A stretch of 64,000 nucleotides of DNA from Clostridia bacterium (GTDB lineage: Bacteria > Bacillota > Clostridia > Oscillospirales > Acutalibacteraceae). The stretch covers positions 1-64,000 of the forward strand of contig JAFQQN010000002.1 of NCBI GenBank assembly GCA_017410605.1. Reading direction: 5' to 3'. This document shows, piece after piece, positions 1 to 9,742 of the stretch. A program made the translations under genes and the position numbers. The notes below the pieces were generated by a model. That model had not been told where the DNA came from and did no database searches. It was given only the letters and a program-made list of their open reading frames with translations. Every line of letters begins with the position of its first letter. Positions within the stretch are counted from its first letter, which is position 1.

Positions 1-42
1 ATTATAACACATTTCAAAGAGAAAAGAAAGAGGAAAATCCGC

Positions 43-137
43 AGTGTTTAAGGCTTCTTTGAGGGTTTGGAAATTTCTAATGGATGTCGTCGGTAACACT
101 CCCAAACCACCCGCGCTCCCAGCTGCGCCACACCCGG
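43..137 (-). repeat. tRNA-Pro 5'-half-like module 1
   Basis: Read on the minus strand, the module begins CCGGGTGTGGCGCAG at 137 and keeps the acceptor 5' strand, D arm and the anticodon loop TTTGGGA (complement of 100-106, anticodon TGG). After the loop the sequence no longer matches a tRNA: the anticodon stem does not pair (GGTGG against GTGTT), and there is no T arm or acceptor 3' strand. The module ends near the motif cagtgtttaag (about 42-52), shared with module 3. The distance from 5' end to loop is identical in all three modules (31 bases). It is probably a recombined attachment-site junction rather than a working tRNA. Confidence 0.55.
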
Positions 138-240
138 ATATCTATTCGATTTTTCTTGTTTTTGCGTGGAAGTGGGACAAACTGTGGTCAAACTCAAAAT
201 CCACGCTTTTTTGAGTTATCTCAAAACCCCGAATGTCCGC

Positions 241-335
241 ACCGTTAAAGGGTTTTCGGGACTTTTGCTTTTTTACGGCACTTTTCGTCCGACACGCTCC
301 CAAAGCAAGCGCGCTACCAATTGCGCCACACCTCG
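241..335 (-). repeat. tRNA-Pro 5'-half-like module 2
   Basis: On the minus strand the module starts CGAGGTGTGGCGCAATTGG at 335, with D stem GCGC/GCGC and the anticodon loop TTTGGGA (complement of 298-304). The anticodon stem is CTTGC against GCGTG, close to pairing but with one mismatch and a wobble. The downstream 3' half is unrelated to a T arm. It ends near accgttaaag (241-250), a weaker version of the motif that ends modules 1 and 3. Spacing to the neighbouring modules is 198 and 192 bases. It lies between repeats of the gtggtcaaa type, as expected for an integrase attachment region. Confidence 0.55.
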
Positions 336-354
336 ATAGTATGAAATTTTGAAA

Positions 355-407
355 AATATAGGGTCAAAAATTAATGATTACTGTTGTGGTCAAATATAGG
401 GTCAAAA
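355..407 (+). repeat. Direct repeats resembling integrase arm-binding sites
   Basis: The 15-mer aatatagggtcaaaa occurs at 355-369 and again at 393-407. The related words gtggtcaaa (about 386-394 and 184-192) lie between the tRNA-like modules. Short iterated (t)ggtcaaa words beside a tRNA half are characteristic of arm sites for tyrosine integrases of Clostridia mobile elements. The repeat is directly visible; the integrase role is inference, as no integrase gene lies in the window. Confidence 0.45.
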
Positions 408-440
408 CCTAAAAATCGAAGTTTGAAACTCCCGAAAACC

Positions 441-527
441 CAGTGTTTAAGCGGTTTTTCAAGGTGAGGGGGTTGACCCGTTCTCTTAGTCCCAAATGTC
501 GCGCGCTACCAACTGCGCCACACCCCG
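441..527 (-). repeat. tRNA-Pro 5'-half-like module 3, promoter-proximal
   Basis: On the minus strand the module starts CGGGGTGTGGCGCAGTTGG at 527, with an intact D arm and loop TTTGGGA (complement of 490-496, anticodon TGG). The anticodon stem CGACA/CTAAG does not pair. A possible acceptor 3' strand CACCTTG (complement of 460-466) can pair 7/7 with two wobbles, but the resulting 68-base molecule lacks a proper T arm. It is 24 bases or so downstream of a perfect minus-strand promoter, so it is probably the original tRNA-Pro locus whose 3' half was replaced by recombination in the anticodon loop. A functional tRNA here is unlikely. Confidence 0.55.
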
Positions 528-557
528 ATAACAGGTTGCTCTTAAAATTGCCATACT

Positions 558-586
558 ATTATAATCTAAAAAACTCATTATGTCAA
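558..586 (-). promoter_or_regulatory. Perfect-consensus sigma-A promoter driving the tRNA-Pro-like block
   Basis: The minus strand reads TTGACA (complement of 581-586), a 17-base spacer, then TATAAT (complement of 558-563). Both hexamers match the sigma-A consensus 6/6. Expected transcription start is near 551, just upstream of tRNA-like module 3. Perfect promoters of this sort are typical of stable RNA genes. Confidence 0.8.
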
Positions 587-669
587 TGATTTTTTTATTT
601 AAGGATTAAAATGTTTTTGACATTGCATTAAAATAAGTTTGATTTAGGGTTTACATCAGCAGATATACT

Positions 670-858
670 GTGGACCCTATAAAGGTGGTAATTAAACACG
701 AGTTTACCTACAGCGTTGAGGGTAGTAGACTTTATAAAAAGTTTTCTAATTATATTTTTGAGGACAGTGTGGCATTTAAAACTTGGCTTAAAGCCAATGG
801 CTATTCTCAATGGGTAGAAGCGGTTCGAAACGAGCTGGACACCTTGACCAAGGTATGA
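670..858 (+). CDS. Small hypothetical protein, doubtful
   Basis: A 62-residue ORF starting with GTG, without a recognisable ribosome-binding site. The composition looks coding (aromatic and charged residues, WLKANGYSQWVEAVRNEL near the end). It ends in a TGA that overlaps the ATG of the next small ORF (ATGA at 855-858), which suggests translational coupling or a broken longer gene. I do not recognise a family. Its position beside a presumed attachment site fits a leftover of an integrated element. It could equally be chance ORF sequence. Confidence 0.3.
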   Translation: MDPIKVVIKHEFTYSVEGSRLYKKFSNYIFEDSVAFKTWLKANGYSQWVEAVRNELDTLTKV

Positions 859-1106
859 GTGAGCGACAACAGAAAGAGCTTCCTAACGGTGCAATGTCTT
901 ACCAGGTTATTTCTGACAAAGAGGCTTTGGCTAAGGCCGATGCCGCTATTAAAGAAGATTTTCCCGCCGCCGTTTCCCACTGGCAAGATATAATTAATAG
1001 CGGAACGCTGAAAAATATTTTAAATTCTTTACTTTTGTTTTTTGGCATTTCTCTTGTAAAAATGGGGTATATATGTTATAATCTGTTCGTAAGAAAGTAT
1101 ATTTAA
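855..1106 (+). CDS. Small hypothetical protein, doubtful
   Basis: An 83-residue ORF from the ATG overlapping the upstream stop (ATGA). The first 50 residues are hydrophilic and look like real protein (SERQQKELPNGAMSYQV, then an Ala-rich helix ending near WQDIINSG). The last 30 residues are hydrophobic and run into the -35 and -10 elements of the next gene's promoter, so the true coding part may be shorter or already decayed. No family recognised. Confidence 0.3.
   Translation: MSERQQKELPNGAMSYQVISDKEALAKADAAIKEDFPAAVSHWQDIINSGTLKNILNSLLLFFGISLVKMGYICYNLFVRKYI
1054..1082 (+). promoter_or_regulatory. Sigma-A promoter for the cytidylate-kinase-like gene
   Basis: TTGTAA at 1054-1059, a 17-base spacer and TATAAT at 1077-1082, followed 44 bases later by the Shine-Dalgarno taaggaga (1126-1133). 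The -10 is perfect and the -35 matches 4/6. Confidence 0.6.
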
Positions 1107-1142
1107 AAATGCTTTTTAACCTGTTTAAGGAGAGTGTGTTTA

Positions 1143-1754
1143 ATGGAAAAAATGGTAATTACAATAGGTCGTCAGTTTGGTAGTGGCGGAAGAGCTATTG
1201 GCAAGTTGGTTGCCGAAAAGCTTGGAATTCCTTTTTATGATAAAGAGCTTATTAAAAAAATTGCTCAGGATAGCGGCCTCAGTCACGAAATTTTAGATGA
1301 TTATGATGAAAAGCCAACAAACAGTTTTCTTTATTCTCTTTCACTTGGGGCTTATACATATGGCAACAGCTTTACCGGAATACCCGAAATGCCTATGAGC
1401 GATAAAATTTTTGTCATTCAAAGTGATACTATTAAAGAAATTGCAAAGCAGGGACCTTGCGTTATTATAGGACGTTGTGCTGAAAGTATTCTTAAAGATG
1501 AGGTTGAGCATTTAAGCGTATTTGTTCATGCTGATTTTGATTACAGAATCAAGCGTGTTTCTGAGTATGAGAAAATTCGTCACGACCAGGCAGCAGAGCT
1601 TATTCGTAAAACCGATAAAAAAAGGGCCAGTTATCATAATTATTATTCTGAGCTTAAATGGGGCGAAGCAACCTCTTATGATTTATGTCTTAACGGCTGT
1701 ATTGGAATAGAAAATGCAGCTCAGCTTATTATTGACTGCGCTAAAATGAAATAG
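1143..1754 (+). CDS. Cytidylate kinase-like family protein
   Basis: A 203-residue soluble P-loop kinase of the cytidylate-kinase-like family (the Cmk2-type group common in Clostridia). The N-terminal phosphate-binding loop GRQFGSGG spans residues 9-16. A second conserved patch CVIIGRCAE sits near residue 107, and the LID-like stretch DKKRASYHNYY near 160. The substrate is not certain; canonical Cmk phosphorylates CMP, but members of this group have not all been tested. The start was set at 1143 because taaggaga lies nine bases upstream; an upstream in-frame GTG at 1134 has no room for a ribosome site. It is transcribed from its own promoter. Confidence 0.85.
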   Translation: MEKMVITIGRQFGSGGRAIGKLVAEKLGIPFYDKELIKKIAQDSGLSHEILDDYDEKPTNSFLYSLSLGAYTYGNSFTGIPEMPMSDKIFVIQSDTIKEIAKQGPCVIIGRCAESILKDEVEHLSVFVHADFDYRIKRVSEYEKIRHDQAAELIRKTDKKRASYHNYYSELKWGEATSYDLCLNGCIGIENAAQLIIDCAKMK

Positions 1755-1844
1755 AATTAAACTTGCAATGCACCCCTTTTTTGGTAATGCGTAAAATGTA
1801 TTGAATGGTCTTTTAAGTATATACTGAAAAGTGGGTGCATAGGT

Positions 1845-2582
1845 TTGAGGGTTTGTTGCAGTAAAGTTAGTGGGCGGCGCCGAGGTTTTATAGGACATGG
1901 CTCTAAGGTTAGGTTGCGCGGCCTTGGTTTTGGAATTGTTTTTTTATTGGTGGGCAGTATTATTTTATTGATGATTGCCGACAGCTACATAAGGCGTGTT
2001 ATAAGAGAGTATCCAATGTCGGTTGCTACGGGTGTTGTTCAGAATCTTTTAGATTCCGCCATGGAAACTGTTCTTAGCGACAGCAATATGCCGAATATGT
2101 CTGAAATTGATAGGGTTATTTATGACGGTGGGCAAAATGTAATGTCCATTCAGGTTGATACTGCGGCTCTTAATCGGGTAAAAACAGCCTTTGTTTCAAA
2201 GCTAAAAAGGGTTATATATGATTATGGAGATTATATTACTATAAAGGTGCCTATTGGTACCCTTATAGGAAATGAATATACCTTAGGCAGAGGGCCTAAG
2301 GTTAGCTTTAAGCTTCAGTTTTCAACAACCTTTCATACATCACTTCAAAGCGAGTTTGCCGAAGCTAGTATTAACAGCACATTGCATACTATTTATATGA
2401 ATGTTGTCTGTGATTTATTTTTAATAATACCCTGGGGTAATGTGTCTGAGAGGGTTAATACTAATTATATTGTGGCGCAAACTATTATTGCCGGCAAAAT
2501 TCCCGAGGCCTTTACAAATGTTTTTGATGCTAACGGTGAGGTTACCGATGATTTGTTTAACTATGGCGCAGAGGTTGATTAA
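1845..2582 (+). CDS. yunB: Sporulation protein YunB family
   Basis: A 245-residue protein with one N-terminal membrane helix (about residues 27-46) after a basic cytoplasmic leader, then an extracytoplasmic domain. The body resembles Bacillus YunB, a mother-cell-expressed sporulation membrane protein: conserved-looking segments are NLLDSAMETVL, the KVPIGTLIGN stretch and the end region IVAQTIIAGKIPEAF. Its precise role is unknown; its presence suggests an endospore-forming ancestry. The TTG start at 1845 is the longest reading, with only a weak ribosome site, so the true start could be slightly downstream, before the basic RGLGF segment. It lies 22 bases upstream of ligA. Confidence 0.75.
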   Translation: MRVCCSKVSGRRRGFIGHGSKVRLRGLGFGIVFLLVGSIILLMIADSYIRRVIREYPMSVATGVVQNLLDSAMETVLSDSNMPNMSEIDRVIYDGGQNVMSIQVDTAALNRVKTAFVSKLKRVIYDYGDYITIKVPIGTLIGNEYTLGRGPKVSFKLQFSTTFHTSLQSEFAEASINSTLHTIYMNVVCDLFLIIPWGNVSERVNTNYIVAQTIIAGKIPEAFTNVFDANGEVTDDLFNYGAEVD

Positions 2583-2601
2583 ATTTTACTAAAGGAAGTA
2601 A

Positions 2602-4581
<1,980 letters not shown>

Positions 4582-4602
4582 ATAGTGTAAAAAGGTGAAA
4601 AT

Positions 4603-6957
4603 ATGAAAAGATTTGTCTGTTTAGTTTTAAGTTTAATACTTTTGTTAAGCGTTACGGCTACTAAAATAAGCGCCCTGTCGGCAGATACACAGCAAACCAA
4701 CATTGTTTGTGTGCCAACAGGTGAACCGGTTGCTATGGGCGAGGTAAATAATTTTGTGCCCAGCGGTTCTTCGTTTACCCCAAGCGCTGCTTCTGAACCG
4801 GAACCTGATTATCTTTACGGATTAACTGCTTCTCAGTTTGCTACGGTGAAGCAAATTATTAAAGAAGCGGTAAAGAACAATGTGGAGGTTGTAGACGTTA
4901 CAAATTATAAAATTCCATATAATAGTCAAACCAATACTATGCTGTTTAACTTGGGTATGAACGACCTGGAGCATTTTAATCTTGAAACATATACATATAA
5001 TTATTATACCGGAAGTCAAACTCTAGCAAATTTGTATTTTTGGTATTCTTTAGATAACGAAACATATAAGGCACAGCTTTCGGCCTGTGATATGGCGGCG
5101 GAGGAGATGCTAAAGGGCCTTAGAGATTCTTCAGTTTCTAATTATTCGAGAGCACTAATTCTACACGACCGACTTGCAACCTGGACAGAATATGATTATG
5201 AGGGTATTGAAATAAGTAAGGAATGGACATATCCTTGCTACACCATGTATGGTGCTTTTGTTAAGAAAAAATCGGTTTGTCAGGGTTATTCTATGGCATA
5301 TAAATATATGCTGAATAAACTTGGTATTCCTAATTACTTTTGCCAGTCTGATGCCCTTAATCATGTGTGGAATATTATTTATTTATATGGCAAGAAATAT
5401 CACGTTGACGTAACTTGGGATGACCCAAGCTATATAGATTCCAGTAGTGGAAAGCACGTGAGGGTAGAGGGAATGGTAAAGCACGATAATTTCCTTTTAT
5501 CTTCTACGGGTATTTATAATAGCGGTCACAATGCTTATGATTATGATAGGTCGCCTAACGATACCTACTTTGATGATTTTTGGTGGAAAGCTTCTTATTC
5601 AGAATTTGTGCTTTTAAATGGAAACATATATTTCTTGTATAATAAAGATAAAAGGGGCAATACACAGCTTTACCGTTGCGATACAGCCTTAAATAATCAT
5701 ACATATATTAAAAAATATAACGAAACATGGTATGAGCCTTATTACTCTCCAACCTGGAGTTATTATGATTCCTTTTCCCGTTTAGACACCGACGGTACTA
5801 ATCTTTTTGTTTCAGGTGACAAAGAAATTTATCAGTATAACCCTGCCACAGGCACTCAAAAAACCCTTATAAGCTATATGAGTGATAATATTCACGGATT
5901 TAAATATGAAAACGACCGTTTCTCGGTTACCACAATGAGAAAAAAGGTTCAAAACAACGGAGATTATAATAACACTTATGTTAGCAGTACAAAGGGGCTT
6001 GGAAGTGAGGGTTTAATTTACCGTGATGGCTATTGGAAATATTATAAAGACAATGCCTTTAAAAAGCATTGGGGCATTGTTTATCATAATGGAAATTGGT
6101 ATTATGTAAATGCGGGAAATGTGGATTTTACTGTTACTTCTATTACACAGTATAACGGCAATCTGTTTTATCTTAGTAACGGAAAGGCTGATTTTACGCC
6201 CTATACCTGGTGGCCTGTTGGAACAACCTGGTGTTACGTGGGTAGATGGGGAAATGTTATTGCTAACGAATGGATTGAAGATTCCAAAGGTTGGTGTTAT
6301 GCCGGTGCAGACGGCTTGTTACTGCAAAATAAATGGTTACCCGAAAACGGAACCTGGTATTATTTAGATTCAAGCTGTCATATGGCAGTTAACACCTGGG
6401 TTAAGGATTCTGCCGGTTGGGTATATCTTGGCTCTGATGGAAGTATGTTAACCAACTGTTGGGTTAGAGATTCTGTTGGTTGGTGTTATGTGGGGCCTAA
6501 CGGATATGCCGTAACTAACTGTTGGATGAAGGATTCTTACGGTTGGTGTTATTTAGATTCAAACGGTTCAATGACCAAATCAAAGTGGGTTCTTGACGGT
6601 GGCCGATGGTTTTACCTTAATGCCAACGGTTATATGGTAGCAAATTCTTGGGTTAAAGATTCTCGCGGGTGGTGCTACCTTGGTTCAGACGGCGCAATGG
6701 TGACCAACACTTGGGTGAGAGATAGCAAAGGCTGGTGCTACGTTGGTGCCAACGGATATGCTGTAACCAATTGTTGGATGAAGGATTCTTACGGTTGGTG
6801 TTACATGGATTCACAAGGCTCTATGCTTAAATCTTCTTGGCTTCAACAAGGCGGCAAAAAATATTACCTTAACTCTAGCGGTTATATGGTAACAGGAAGA
6901 GTAAAAATAGGCGGAAGATATTATAGATTTAATTCAAACGGTGTTTTAATTTCATAA
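4603..6957 (+). CDS. Secreted transglutaminase-like protein with cell-wall-binding repeats
   Basis: A 784-residue exported protein. It begins with a signal peptide (about residues 1-27). A transglutaminase-like cysteine protease fold follows, with a plausible triad Cys226 (KKSVCQGYS), His254 (ALNHVWN) and Asp269 (YHVDVTWDD). The middle (about 325-540) resembles the beta-rich DUF5050-type segments often found between these domains. Residues about 555-784 are some eleven 20-21-residue repeats of the CW_binding/glucan-binding type (WVRDSKGWCYVGANGYAV). Likely a surface protein that crosslinks or cleaves peptides and attaches to the wall; the substrate is unknown. The gene has its own ribosome site 21 bases after ligA and ends in a strong terminator. 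Confidence 0.85.
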   Translation: MKRFVCLVLSLILLLSVTATKISALSADTQQTNIVCVPTGEPVAMGEVNNFVPSGSSFTPSAASEPEPDYLYGLTASQFATVKQIIKEAVKNNVEVVDVTNYKIPYNSQTNTMLFNLGMNDLEHFNLETYTYNYYTGSQTLANLYFWYSLDNETYKAQLSACDMAAEEMLKGLRDSSVSNYSRALILHDRLATWTEYDYEGIEISKEWTYPCYTMYGAFVKKKSVCQGYSMAYKYMLNKLGIPNYFCQSDALNHVWNIIYLYGKKYHVDVTWDDPSYIDSSSGKHVRVEGMVKHDNFLLSSTGIYNSGHNAYDYDRSPNDTYFDDFWWKASYSEFVLLNGNIYFLYNKDKRGNTQLYRCDTALNNHTYIKKYNETWYEPYYSPTWSYYDSFSRLDTDGTNLFVSGDKEIYQYNPATGTQKTLISYMSDNIHGFKYENDRFSVTTMRKKVQNNGDYNNTYVSSTKGLGSEGLIYRDGYWKYYKDNAFKKHWGIVYHNGNWYYVNAGNVDFTVTSITQYNGNLFYLSNGKADFTPYTWWPVGTTWCYVGRWGNVIANEWIEDSKGWCYAGADGLLLQNKWLPENGTWYYLDSSCHMAVNTWVKDSAGWVYLGSDGSMLTNCWVRDSVGWCYVGPNGYAVTNCWMKDSYGWCYLDSNGSMTKSKWVLDGGRWFYLNANGYMVANSWVKDSRGWCYLGSDGAMVTNTWVRDSKGWCYVGANGYAVTNCWMKDSYGWCYMDSQGSMLKSSWLQQGGKKYYLNSSGYMVTGRVKIGGRYYRFNSNGVLIS

Positions 6958-6965
6958 AACAATAC

Positions 6966-6997
6966 GAGCAGATATAACCGCAAGGCTATATCTGCTC
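6966..6997. terminator. Bidirectional terminator between convergent genes
   Basis: Inverted repeat gagcagatata (6966-6976) and tatatctgctc (6987-6997), 11 bp perfect, followed on the plus strand by attcttttta. It separates the transglutaminase gene from the minus-strand beta-CASP gene. Confidence 0.8.
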
Positions 6998-7004
6998 ATT
7001 CTTT

Positions 7005-8606
7005 TTATCTATCGTATTTATCGCATAGGTCGTTAATTCTGTCGGTGAAACGGGCTATATCTTTATTAGAACCGTTTTTATAGGTTTTAATAATTCCCAT
7101 AAGCCTTTGCCCTGCGGCAACAAGCTTTGCAAATATAGCTTCGTTTCGCAGTTTGGTATCACTCTTTTTAGTAACCTTTACAATGGGCGCCTTTTCTATA
7201 CATTCGCCGCTTAAAAGGTCATAGGTGTCACCGCTGTAAGGGGCAATAGCCTCAAAGCCCAGCTTGTCGGTTACGGTTTCGGCAAATTGGTCGCATACGG
7301 TATCCTCACCGTGGTTTATGAAAACCTTTTGAGGAGCCGCCTCAAGGGTGGAAAGCCAGTTTATAAGCATATATTTATCGGCGTGACCGCTTATACCTGC
7401 AAGGTTTTCTATTTTGGCATTAACAACAATTTCTTCGCCAAACAGTTTAACCGATAAAGCTCCGTCAAGAAGCTTTCTTCCTATTGTGCCGTTAGACTGA
7501 TAGCCAACAAAAAGAATAGTATTTTTTTCACTCCAAAGGTTGTGCTTTAGGTGGTGGCGTATACGACCTGCCTCGCACATTCCCGAAGCAGAAAGAATAA
7601 CCTTAGGGCGTTTATCTTCATTAATAAGCTTAGAGTCTTCAGAGGTAAGTGAAAGGGAAAGGCCTTCGAAGTTAATTGGGTCAATTCCTTTTTCTAAAAG
7701 TTCAAGGGTTTCGCTGTCATAATAATCGGTCATACCGGAGCTATAAACGTTTGTGGCCTCTACAGCCATAGGACTGTCAACATAAACCGGAAAGCCTTCG
7801 TGACCTTTAATACAACCCTGTTGTTTAATATTTCTTATAAGATATAAAAGCTCTTGTGTTCGGCCTATGGCAAAAGAGGGAATGACAACGTTGCCGCCAC
7901 GGTCAAAGGTTTCCTGTAAAATTTTGGAAAGCTGACTTATATAATCAGGTCTTTCACCGTGCAGTCTGTCACCATAGGTTGATTCTATAACCACATAATC
8001 TGCCTTAGTTGGAAACTGTGGGTCGCGTATTAAGGGGCGGTTAATGTTGCCTAAATCACCTGAAAACAGCAAGGTTTTAGTTACATTTTCTTCTGTATAG
8101 GTTATATAAACACTTGAAGAGCCTAAAAGGTGACCTGCATCTGAAAACCTAATTTTTATATCATCAAAAATGCTCAGATCTTTTTCATATCCGGTATATT
8201 TAAATTGGCAAAGGGCCTGTAGGGTGTCTGCCATTGTGTAAAGTGGGGTATATGGCTCGGCACCGGAGCGCTTGGCCTTTCTGTTTCGCCATTCGGCTTC
8301 AAACTCTTGAATATGGGCAGAATCTTTAAGCATAATATCACAAAGCCTAAAGGTTGCTTCGGTAGAATAAATTGGGCCCTTATATCCACCGGCAACCATT
8401 GCGGGAATTTTGCCTGAATGGTCAATATGTGCGTGGGTTAGCACAATAGCATCTATTTCTGTAGGGGAAATAGGCAGTTCACAGTTCTCGTAAATATCAG
8501 CGCCCTGTTCCATTCCGCAATCAACAAGTATGTTTTTTTCACAAAGCCTTAGTAATGTGCAAGACCCGGTAACTTCGTGGGCAGCTCCTAAAAATGTTAT
8601 TTTCAA
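7005..8606 (-). CDS. Beta-CASP metallo-beta-lactamase RNA nuclease family
   Basis: A 533-residue metallo-hydrolase of the MBL/beta-CASP group, whose members mostly cleave RNA. The zinc motif HAHIDH gives His58, His60, Asp62 and His63. Beta-CASP insert signatures are visible: FAIGRTQELLY, the SASGMCEAGRI block and GISGHADKYML with the C-terminal metal ligands. The C-terminal 60 residues are an extension without clear family. Start: the longest reading begins with GTG at 8615 but that overlaps its own Shine-Dalgarno; TTG at 8606 gives MKITFLGAAHEVTGS with aagagg eight bases upstream, the usual family N-terminus, so I chose it. Target RNA unknown. Confidence 0.85.
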   Translation of the reverse strand: MKITFLGAAHEVTGSCTLLRLCEKNILVDCGMEQGADIYENCELPISPTEIDAIVLTHAHIDHSGKIPAMVAGGYKGPIYSTEATFRLCDIMLKDSAHIQEFEAEWRNRKAKRSGAEPYTPLYTMADTLQALCQFKYTGYEKDLSIFDDIKIRFSDAGHLLGSSSVYITYTEENVTKTLLFSGDLGNINRPLIRDPQFPTKADYVVIESTYGDRLHGERPDYISQLSKILQETFDRGGNVVIPSFAIGRTQELLYLIRNIKQQGCIKGHEGFPVYVDSPMAVEATNVYSSGMTDYYDSETLELLEKGIDPINFEGLSLSLTSEDSKLINEDKRPKVILSASGMCEAGRIRHHLKHNLWSEKNTILFVGYQSNGTIGRKLLDGALSVKLFGEEIVVNAKIENLAGISGHADKYMLINWLSTLEAAPQKVFINHGEDTVCDQFAETVTDKLGFEAIAPYSGDTYDLLSGECIEKAPIVKVTKKSDTKLRNEAIFAKLVAAGQRLMGIIKTYKNGSNKDIARFTDRINDLCDKYDR

Positions 8607-8753
8607 TTTCAACACCTCTTTAAATTTATTTTAACACACATAGTTTTTATAATCAATAAAATGTTGAAAAATATACAGAATTTCTTTTTAAAAAACCTTG
8701 AAATATATGCAATTAAACAGAAGTTTATGTGTAAAGAATTTTGTTTTTACAGG

Positions 8754-8786
8754 TGTCTTGACAGATATAACTCTTGAAGCTATAAT
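8754..8786 (+). promoter_or_regulatory. nad operon promoter with overlapping NiaR-type operator
   Basis: TTGACA (8758-8763), 17-base spacer, TATAAT (8781-8786): a perfect sigma-A promoter. The -35 box is inside the palindrome TGTCTTGACA (8754-8763), preceded by acagg. A repressor bound there would block RNA polymerase. Because the operon ends with niaR, this is the likely NiaR (nicotinate-responsive) operator. Promoter and palindrome are visible; the regulator assignment is inference from family knowledge. Confidence 0.75.
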
Positions 8787-8817
8787 ATTCTGGAGTTAAT
8801 AAACATTGGAGGCTTTT

Positions 8818-9741
8818 ATGTTGACTACTGCCGAAATGCAACAGGAAATTTTAAAACTTAAAAGGGAAAAAGATTTTTGCGTTTTAGTTCACGCCTATCA
8901 AACCCATGATATATTAGAAATTGCAGATTTTGTGGGCGATTCCTTTGGTCTTAGCAAACAAGCGGCTAAGGCGGCGCATAAAAATGTGCTTATGTGCGGT
9001 GTTCGTTTTATGGCTGAAACGGCTAAAATTCTTTCGCCTCAAAAAAATGTGTATCTTTCAAGCCCCTTTGCAGGTTGCCCAATGGCAGAGCAAATGACAG
9101 TAAATCAAATAAAAGCGCTTAAAAGGGAGCACCCCGAAGCGGCAGTTGTATGCTATATTAACACTACGGCACTTTTGAAAACAGTGTGTGATGTCTGTGT
9201 TACTTCTGCTTCGGCCCTTGAAATAGTTAAAAATATCCCTCAAAAGGAAATTATTTTTATACCCGATATTAACCTTGGCAGATGGGTAGAAAAACAGGTT
9301 CCCAATAAGAAGTTTTATTTTATAAACGGTGGTTGCCCAGTTCATATGTCTGTTACGGCAGATGATGTAAAAAGGGCTAAAAGCTTACATAAAAATGCAT
9401 TGTTTTTAGTTCATCCCGAATGTAAAAAAGAGGTAACCGACCTTGCCGATTATGCCGGAAGTACAACCGGTATTATGAATTTTGTTGCTAACAGCCAAAA
9501 TAATGAGTTTATTATAGGAACAGAAAACAGTATAGTTCAGCATCTTCAGTTTAAATACCCCGAAAAAAGGTTTTATCCCGTTTCTAAAAACTGCATTTGT
9601 ACCGATATGAGGTTAACTACCTTGGCAGACGTATATGGTATCTTAAAGTTTGGAAACGGCGGAGAAGAAATTGTCTTAGACCAAGAGGTTATTAAGGAGG
9701 CCGGTCACTGTATAGACCAGATGTTAAAATACGGTGGATAA
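8818..9741 (+). CDS. nadA: Quinolinate synthase NadA
   Basis: Condenses iminoaspartate with dihydroxyacetone phosphate to quinolinate, the second step of de novo NAD synthesis, using a 4Fe-4S cluster. The 307 residues carry the three family cysteine contexts: YINTTALLK..DVCVTSASA, GGCPVHMSV and KNCICTDMRLTT. The start at 8818 follows ggagg (8808-8812) by five bases; an upstream TTG is inside the ribosome site. First gene of nadA-nadB-nadC-niaR; the stop is one base from the nadB start. Confidence 0.96.
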   Translation: MLTTAEMQQEILKLKREKDFCVLVHAYQTHDILEIADFVGDSFGLSKQAAKAAHKNVLMCGVRFMAETAKILSPQKNVYLSSPFAGCPMAEQMTVNQIKALKREHPEAAVVCYINTTALLKTVCDVCVTSASALEIVKNIPQKEIIFIPDINLGRWVEKQVPNKKFYFINGGCPVHMSVTADDVKRAKSLHKNALFLVHPECKKEVTDLADYAGSTTGIMNFVANSQNNEFIIGTENSIVQHLQFKYPEKRFYPVSKNCICTDMRLTTLADVYGILKFGNGGEEIVLDQEVIKEAGHCIDQMLKYGG

Positions 9742-9742
9742 T

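Noticed and set aside
441..527. A functional tRNA-Pro
   Set aside because: Although the acceptor can pair, the anticodon stem does not and there is no T arm.
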